From Methanobacterium sp. (GTDB taxonomy: Archaea; Methanobacteriota; Methanobacteria; Methanobacteriales; Methanobacteriaceae): DNA of 64,000 nucleotides. The notes under the pieces are model-generated. The model did no database searches and was not told where the DNA came from. It saw only the letters and a list, made by a program, of their open reading frames with translations. A program made the translations under genes and the position numbers. The stretch covers positions 1 to 64,000 of the forward strand of contig JACWMK010000006.1 in NCBI GenBank assembly GCA_015661405.1, written 5' to 3'. Each line of letters begins with the position of its first letter. The stretch's first letter is position 1. This document shows positions 58,473-64,000 of this stretch, one piece after another.

Positions 58473-59887
58473 AATTTTCTACAACCATTCTCAAGGCCAA
58501 ATTTCATTTTCTGTTTTAACTCATCATAATTGGTTATAGCTCCCGGACCTACATGTAAAATAGTATCACCAGGCTTTGAATTCTTTATGGCAAGTTCTCC
58601 AGCAGTTATCATGTCTTTCACAGCAATTTTAATGCAGTTTGAATTATCAATACCTCTTAAAACTTCATGGGCTGCATCCATATCTACTAATCCCGTGGTT
58701 TCGTTATATCCACTGGAAATGACGATATCAGCAAATTCACCTACAATATTACCTATTTCGTATTTATCTCGGATAGTTGTAGTATCAGGATTATCAATTA
58801 AAACTATTAATTCTGATTTAGTAAACTGTTCTAAGGTGGAGACTAATCCTTCAGGTACAAAAGCAGCATCAAAATGAATTTCCCTTCCACAATAATTTCC
58901 CATATACTCTAAATGTCCCGGAATCCCTTTGAATTCTATTAAACCTTGTTTAATGATGTTTTCATTTAAACCATAAGTTAAAGCCACCGCTGCAGCTGCT
59001 ATTGAATTTTCTAAATAATAACCCATTAATTTAAAGTTTGATTCAAATATACCATGAATAATATTGTTTAATTCATAATCAATCCGGATCCTCTGATTTT
59101 TAAGGTAACCTGAAACGTCACATTCACATTCATTAATTGTTTTAGTTTTCCGAGTGCAGTAATATATTACATCATCCCGTAAAGGTTCTAAATATTCTTT
59201 ACAATTAGGAGTGGAAATTAAAGTTTCACTAGAATCAGCTATAAAAAGCTTACGCTGAGCATATTTTTCAACTGATCCCTCGAATTCATCAAGATGATCT
59301 TTATAAATATTAGTGAGTACTCCGATTTTCAGTTTAACTTTTGACATTAATCTAGAAGTACCGTGAGGTAATTCAAATATTGCTATATCATTTTTTTTAT
59401 GATAATCTTTGATTATTCCATCTATAATTACTTCACTTAGGAGGTTACCATGACGTGATGAACACTTCCACACTTTATATCCCCCGCATTCAAATATTTG
59501 GGAGATAATATGAGTTGTGCTTGTTTTACCTAAGGTCCCTGTAACTCCAATTATATCAATATTAATGATTTCATCGATTATATAAGATATATCCCTATGA
59601 TTAATTAATTTCACTCCATTAAGAGTTAAAGATTTTCTTATTGATGAATCTACAGGTATAGTGGGGGATATATAAGCTGAATCAAAATATTTAACTTCTG
59701 GAGTAGAATTTGAGCCTAAATCTAATTCTATTCCTTCATTCTTCATTTGAAGAAGAATTTTCTGAGTTTTTTTAGGGAATTCCTCCAGTTTTTTCTGATC
59801 AATGAGTAAAACTTGATGATCAATATAATTCAATATCCTAGCTACGGGGCGCCCGGCGTTGCCGGCCCCTACTACTATACAATTCAT
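58469..59887 (-). CDS. Mur ligase with atypical P-loop (pseudomurein peptide synthesis)
   Basis: A 472-residue Mur-type ligase with an N-terminal Rossmann domain ([15 protein letters not shown], 5-19), the P-loop GTLGKTS at 117-123 (the usual Asn is Leu), [12 protein letters not shown] around 193-204, and [10 protein letters not shown] near 321-330. The segment [10 protein letters not shown] replaces the usual DYAHNP. Pseudomurein peptides carry unusual epsilon and gamma bonds, so several divergent ligases are expected; assignment to one step is not possible. It overlaps the following ligase by 4 bases. Confidence 0.85.
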   Translation of the reverse strand: MNCIVVGAGNAGRPVARILNYIDHQVLLIDQKKLEEFPKKTQKILLQMKNEGIELDLGSNSTPEVKYFDSAYISPTIPVDSSIRKSLTLNGVKLINHRDISYIIDEIINIDIIGVTGTLGKTSTTHIISQIFECGGYKVWKCSSRHGNLLSEVIIDGIIKDYHKKNDIAIFELPHGTSRLMSKVKLKIGVLTNIYKDHLDEFEGSVEKYAQRKLFIADSSETLISTPNCKEYLEPLRDDVIYYCTRKTKTINECECDVSGYLKNQRIRIDYELNNIIHGIFESNFKLMGYYLENSIAAAAVALTYGLNENIIKQGLIEFKGIPGHLEYMGNYCGREIHFDAAFVPEGLVSTLEQFTKSELIVLIDNPDTTTIRDKYEIGNIVGEFADIVISSGYNETTGLVDMDAAHEVLRGIDNSNCIKIAVKDMITAGELAIKNSKPGDTILHVGPGAITNYDELKQKMKFGLENGCRKL

Positions 59888-60183
59888 ATTACATAAACTC
59901 CATTCATGAACGTTTTAGATAAATAATTTAATATTTAACTTATTTTATGTTATATCAAATAATAATTTTATTATAATTCCAATTGAATATTTTAGTTTTA
60001 TAAATTTTTAAATCAATTATTTAAACACCAATTATTTTGAAAAATAATTAATTGATTTAAAATATAAATTTTTATAAAAAGAATAAAATTTCTATAATTT
60101 TTAATTAAAGAAATTTATTATTAGATTTCAAATAAATAAGTCATTATTTTACATAATTACTATGAGATAAATTATATTTTTTT
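59888..60183. promoter_or_regulatory. Internal promoter region with a long palindrome
   Basis: A 296-base spacer inside the wall operon. A minus-strand TATA box TTTATAAAA is at 59996-60004. Abutting it upstream is a 14-bp perfect inverted repeat (60006-60019 with 60049-60062) that encloses a second one (AATTATTTT/AAAATAATT, 60030-60038 with 60041-60049). It is either an operator for the two downstream ligases or the terminator of the upstream genes. Confidence 0.5.
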
Positions 60184-61608
60184 TTAACATTCCTTAATCT
60201 TCTTTAAAACTTCTTTAGCAGGATCCATTCCCTGAGCACCGATTAACAAAATAGTATCATCATTTTTAGATGATTCAACAACATATTTTAATGCATCAAA
60301 CAATTCTTCATAAAATATATAATTTAAATCATTCTTATCAAGAGTTTCAATAAATACCCTTTTTTCAGAAGGTTGAACCAAATTAGCCTGATCCACCATC
60401 TCCACACTACTAGTAATTACCAAATGATGATTAATACCCTTCAAACCCTCAACAATAGCTTCAGCATTTACTTGATTTATAGGTACACCACGAGAGCCGC
60501 GAATAGCCGATACAAGATATAAATCTCCACTAGCCAACTCTGCAGCACTTTTTATAGTAACTCTTATACCATCAGGATTATGAGCAAAGTCATCAATTAT
60601 AAGTGGACTTTCATATAGAACACTAAACCTTCGATTCAAGGCTTTATATGATGAAACAGCCTTCTTAATAATAACGGGATCAATTTTTAATGCCATAGCC
60701 ACCCCCACAGCAGCTAAAGTGTTCTGAATAAAATGAGGACTTATAAAAGGTAAATCATCTTTACTCATTATAAGTCTTCCCTCATGAAATATTCCATCAT
60801 CTAAAAATTCTAACTCGGTTCCGGAGCCATAAAACACCACTTCAGCAGAAGACGGGACTAAGTCACTCATACTCCTTATAAGAGGATCATCATGGTTTAA
60901 AATCACATTTTTTCCCTTAAATCCTTTAAGTGCACCTGATATTTCATTAAATGATTCTTCAATAGAATTCACTAGGCCAATGTGATCCAATGACACGTTA
61001 GTGAATACTAAAATCTCTGGATTAAGAGTAGAAGTCATGAGTTGGGCGTGATTTTTCATGATTCTATCCATCCATCCCTGTACTTCAGAAACCTCCACCA
61101 CCATAGCATCTATCCTATACGGGAATTCTGCAATCTGTTTAGCCACCATAGGATCAATAAGGGTGTTAAATTCAGATTTAGAATCAGTATTGGTGTAAGT
61201 AGTGTAACCAGCCTCAAATAAAATGGTGTAGATCATATGGGTGGTGGTAGATTTACCATTAGTACCAGTCACCACTATACGTTTAGCATTATTTGAGTAG
61301 TTTTCAACTGACCATTTAAGGGCGAATGCATTAGCTAATTCTATTTTATCACAGATTATTACAGGTAAACCAAGTAATTCAGCAGTTTTAATAGCATTTT
61401 CAGTAGGATTTTGAGTTATAATACATGAAACACTTTTTTCGAATGCAATTTCAACACCAATTTCATCTATTCGATGTCTTATAACTACGTCACCTTTCTT
61501 TGAATCTTTCAAAATATTAAATATGCCAGTTATATGAATATTATCTCCAATGAGTACTCCATTAACATGATTCGCTAAATCAAGGGTGTTTAATTCTGTT
61601 TTACCCAT
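60184..61608 (-). CDS. MurE/MurF-like ligase (pseudomurein peptide synthesis)
   Basis: A 474-residue ligase with MurE/MurF layout: a small N-terminal domain (1-105), the ATPase domain with P-loop GTNGKST at 115-121, NVSLDHIG at 204-211, and the C-terminal DDFAHNPDGI at 339-348. It resembles the pseudomurein peptide ligases (pMurE type) that have been characterised from Methanothermus and Methanothermobacter. It starts 7 bases after the MraY-like gene, in the same operon. Confidence 0.88.
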   Translation of the reverse strand: MGKTELNTLDLANHVNGVLIGDNIHITGIFNILKDSKKGDVVIRHRIDEIGVEIAFEKSVSCIITQNPTENAIKTAELLGLPVIICDKIELANAFALKWSVENYSNNAKRIVVTGTNGKSTTTHMIYTILFEAGYTTYTNTDSKSEFNTLIDPMVAKQIAEFPYRIDAMVVEVSEVQGWMDRIMKNHAQLMTSTLNPEILVFTNVSLDHIGLVNSIEESFNEISGALKGFKGKNVILNHDDPLIRSMSDLVPSSAEVVFYGSGTELEFLDDGIFHEGRLIMSKDDLPFISPHFIQNTLAAVGVAMALKIDPVIIKKAVSSYKALNRRFSVLYESPLIIDDFAHNPDGIRVTIKSAAELASGDLYLVSAIRGSRGVPINQVNAEAIVEGLKGINHHLVITSSVEMVDQANLVQPSEKRVFIETLDKNDLNYIFYEELFDALKYVVESSKNDDTILLIGAQGMDPAKEVLKKIKEC

Positions 61609-61615
61609 TCTCTAA

Positions 61616-62701
61616 TCACCGGAAGAAATGGTAGAAATATAAGGCGAATAAACAAATTATTAAGGTAGCTAGCCAATAAGTGAGAACTATTTTACGTTCA
61701 GACCATCCTTTATGATTCAATGTATGATGTAATGGTTCCACTGCTAAATTTATAATTCCTGCTCGATGCATAAGACTGATTATAACTGAAATTATAGGCA
61801 CCGCTAGCACCACCACTGCAAAAATAATTACATCTCCCATTATGGCTGCAGCAGCATATAAACCTCCCAAAGCGAATGAACCAACATCACCCATAAATAT
61901 AGATGCTGGTAGTCTATTCCAAACTAAGAATCCGAAACAAACTCCTCCAATAGCCATGAAAACTATTGATGTATCCAATCGACCAGTTAGAATTGAGAAT
62001 ACTCCACAAGCTACTGAAGCCATTCCTAATATTCCTGAAGCTAGACCATCCATTCCATCTATTAAATTAACAGCGTTAATAGATCCAACTACACCGAAAA
62101 TAGTTATAGGGATAGCTAAAAATCCAACGTAAAAACCGCTTAAAGTGGTAGGTATTGCACCAGATACTACTAGAAATAGTGATATCATAATTTGGGCTAA
62201 AATTTTATTCTTATCTTTCAATTCACTCTTAATGGGAATTTCGCGGAGTATTTTTATTTTATTTTGATTTAAAAGTTCATCAAGCTGTTCCTTAGCTTTA
62301 GAAGTTATAATTCTTGCCTCATTACCCGGATTTAAGTTTATCATTCCTATTTCAACTGGTTTAGAATAAATATTTTTAACTACTTTCTGAAATTCTTTGA
62401 TTCTAAAGCCGAGTAGGTCGTCTAATAATCCTATAATTGCAGCTACAACCATTAATCCGACTGTTAAAACTACGAGTTTATTTTGATAATATAAACTGAG
62501 TATTAATAACATTCCTAAAATTATTGCTAAACCACCCATTGTGGGTGTTCCTTTTTTGTGGCTGTGTTCTGATACTATGGGATTATCGGTGATATTAGCT
62601 TTTAACAATACTAATCTGATGTAAGGTGTGAAAAAAGCCACTGCTGCAAAAGCTATTATAAAAGGAATTATTGAGTTTAATAATCCCAAGTTAAGACTCA
62701 A
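61616..62701 (-). CDS. MraY-like phospho-sugar polyprenyl-phosphate transferase
   Basis: A 361-residue membrane protein with about ten helices, of the MraY/WecA family. It would load the UDP-linked pseudomurein precursor onto a polyprenyl phosphate. Conserved residues are present: KKGTPTMGG (49-57), D94/D95, NAVNLIDGMDGLA (209-221), GDVGS (271-275) and HH (325-326). Compared with bacterial MraY, the cytoplasmic loop after D95 is about 50 residues longer (roughly 97-165). It starts 7 bases after the ATP-grasp gene. Confidence 0.92.
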   Translation of the reverse strand: MSLNLGLLNSIIPFIIAFAAVAFFTPYIRLVLLKANITDNPIVSEHSHKKGTPTMGGLAIILGMLLILSLYYQNKLVVLTVGLMVVAAIIGLLDDLLGFRIKEFQKVVKNIYSKPVEIGMINLNPGNEARIITSKAKEQLDELLNQNKIKILREIPIKSELKDKNKILAQIMISLFLVVSGAIPTTLSGFYVGFLAIPITIFGVVGSINAVNLIDGMDGLASGILGMASVACGVFSILTGRLDTSIVFMAIGGVCFGFLVWNRLPASIFMGDVGSFALGGLYAAAAIMGDVIIFAVVVLAVPIISVIISLMHRAGIINLAVEPLHHTLNHKGWSERKIVLTYWLATLIICLFALYFYHFFR

Positions 62702-62708
62702 TTAATCA

Positions 62709-63860
62709 CTACTCCATTATTTTAAGATTTTTCATAATTTCAAATGAATTAGTTGGATTTTCTGATCTAATTGTTATTCTACTTGCCTTATCAGGTCCAT
62801 GAATTATCCATGGTTTATCTGAAGTAAATATGTGTTTTTTATGATTATTATTATTATTATTATTTAGTGAATGGTTTTGAATTAGATTATTTTGATTTAA
62901 AGATAATGACATTTCTAAGGCGTTGTAATGTTCGATTTCTCTTTCAATTGTACGAGGTTTCCATTCGCCCATTGCCATGTTGACTAGTTGTTGCATAGGG
63001 TTTATATTTGATGAGCTGAAAGTCAAAAACCTTGTACCACTAGGTCTAGTGTTCACCTCTAATGTATTTATTTCTTTTGTTTCTTCGTTAAATATAAATT
63101 CTATTTCAGTGGTTCCATTTGCATCTAGTTTATCAGTAATGTTTTTAGCTATCTTCATGATTTTAAGATTATTTAAATTCTCAAGTTTAGCTGGTGCAGT
63201 TCTGATTTTATTTAAGGGATGAGTTCCTTCTAAAGTTGTATCACCTTTGTATACACTCACTAGAGGTACAGACTTTTTTTCCCATCTTAATACTTCCACT
63301 GAGACTTCTGCTCCTTTTAAAAAGTCTTCCATCATTGCTTGAGAATATATTCCAAAATATGATTCAATATCTTCAGGTGATAAAGCAATTTTAACACCAA
63401 CACCACCTTGACCTTCAGCCTGTTTTAGAACTGTTGGAAATCTTAATTCATATTTGGAGATTTTATACTGTTTTTTAGAAATTTCAGTGGATTTTGGGGT
63501 TTTTATATTATTATTTATTAAAAAATTCTTTGTTTTTAATTTATTTACAGAAATTTCTGTAGCATTTATTCCTGAAGCAATAACTGGTAAATTATATTCT
63601 TTCTCAAGCTTCTCTTTCATTTTAGCTATTTCGATTAGTGGTTTATCAATACCAATAAGGGGTACTACTGCATCAACATCTTCAGATAATGCTATATTCA
63701 TGGGATGATCCATTCCCCTAGGAACAATATGATATTTATCAGCTAACTTTAGATTTGGAGATTTAGGGTCAGATTCTGATAAAATAGTTGTAACTCCTCG
63801 GGATTTGGCATATAATGCCACTTCATCAAAGAGTCTTGCCCCGATAAATAAGATTTTCAT
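62709..63860 (-). CDS. ATP-grasp (CarB-like) enzyme of the pseudomurein operon
   Basis: A 383-residue ATP-grasp ligase resembling half of CarB. The pre-ATP-grasp domain (MKILFIGARLFDEVA) is followed by the ATP-binding lid (QAEGQGGVGVKIA), VSVEVL, and the metal-binding EIEFIFNEE and EVNTRPSGT. A run of seven asparagines, coded by seven ATT triplets at 62844-62864, interrupts the C-terminal part. CarB-like genes accompany Mur ligases in pseudomurein methanogens; the substrate is unknown. I start at ATG 63860; TTG 63878 is the alternative. It is the first gene of the operon. Confidence 0.85.
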   Translation of the reverse strand: MKILFIGARLFDEVALYAKSRGVTTILSESDPKSPNLKLADKYHIVPRGMDHPMNIALSEDVDAVVPLIGIDKPLIEIAKMKEKLEKEYNLPVIASGINATEISVNKLKTKNFLINNNIKTPKSTEISKKQYKISKYELRFPTVLKQAEGQGGVGVKIALSPEDIESYFGIYSQAMMEDFLKGAEVSVEVLRWEKKSVPLVSVYKGDTTLEGTHPLNKIRTAPAKLENLNNLKIMKIAKNITDKLDANGTTEIEFIFNEETKEINTLEVNTRPSGTRFLTFSSSNINPMQQLVNMAMGEWKPRTIEREIEHYNALEMSLSLNQNNLIQNHSLNNNNNNNHKKHIFTSDKPWIIHGPDKASRITIRSENPTNSFEIMKNLKIME

Positions 63861-64000
63861 AGAAATATAACAACTCAACTTTTTTTTGATTGAAATAAAT
63901 GAAGTTAAATATTATTATTTTATTTTTCTAAAATTTATATTCAAATTATAATATTAAATTAATTAAAATAATGGCAAATTTTAATTTTATTTTTTTTTAA
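63861..64000 (-). promoter_or_regulatory. Promoter region of the wall operon
   Basis: An extremely AT-rich stretch ahead of the ATP-grasp gene, cut by the right window edge. A minus-strand TATA-like ATATAAATT near 63930-63940 would give a leader of about 50 bases. There is no Shine-Dalgarno close to ATG 63860. Confidence 0.35.

Overview
The window is a contiguous stretch of an AT-rich archaeal chromosome, almost certainly from the order Methanobacteriales (Methanobacteriaceae). The support is direct. There are genes for coenzyme M synthesis (ComA), TfuA-type McrA thioamidation, ether-lipid synthesis (GGGP synthase), PAN, aMBF1, TFE, archaeal ribosomal proteins (S3Ae, L40e, L11, L1, P0/L10, P1/L12) and FtsZ. 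There is also a set of Mur-type ligases, a MraY-like transferase and a pseudomurein-binding exported protein, a combination confined to pseudomurein-walled methanogens. I saw no insertion sequence, prophage, CRISPR array, tRNA or rRNA.

Layout. 0-5.4 kb: DUF92 membrane protein (cut by the left edge), S3Ae, then a minus-strand run of redox and unknown proteins (flavodoxin, NifX/NifB-like, methyltransferase, iron-sulfur flavoprotein, DUF116, and a small zinc-ribbon gene overlapping an unknown gene). 5.6-12 kb, plus strand: a fused ChlI/ChlD chelatase-like ATPase, AEC transporter, HEAT-repeat protein, Tsr3 with L40e, GGGP synthase and DUF169 with a helical partner. 12-18.2 kb, minus strand: a membrane protein with nine 23-residue repeats, then an M14-like zinc hydrolase, a MobA-like nucleotidyltransferase, an exported protein and a Mur-ligase-like protein (possible CfbE). 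18.4-24.1 kb: HypD, phosphoglycolate phosphatase, a TldE/PmbA-like protein, a pseudomurein-binding transglutaminase-like protein and a zinc-ribbon membrane protein.

24.3-33.4 kb, minus strand: information processing and division (AlaS, L12, L10, L1, L11, NusG/Spt5, SecE, FtsZ) and a pyruvate-kinase-C-like protein. 33.6-45.1 kb: ComA, a GT-B glycosyltransferase, a CofE-like protein, TFE, an HD-domain protein, TfuA next to a LarE-like sulfurtransferase, CBS and Usp proteins, an amidohydrolase and an amino-acid permease. 45.4-54.5 kb: CarB and CarA, RimI, UPF0146, CobK, a well-formed C/D-box sRNA, PAN and aMBF1. 54.6-63.9 kb, minus strand: DUF356, two exported proteins and the likely pseudomurein-precursor operon (ATP-grasp, MraY-like transferase, three Mur ligases).

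How it fits together. Several loci concern the cell wall: the 56.9-63.9 kb operon (cytoplasmic peptide assembly and lipid loading), the 13.8-15.4 kb pair (candidate sugar activation and amide hydrolysis), the 21.9 kb exported enzyme (candidate wall hydrolase), the 34.4 kb glycosyltransferase and FtsZ. The most noteworthy new items are the C/D sRNA at 51725-51782, the 23-residue repeat protein, the unusual features of the Mur/MraY proteins, the tfuA/LarE-like pair, a nested hairpin in the tfe leader and several palindromes at promoters. Several start sites were reassigned from Shine-Dalgarno positions.
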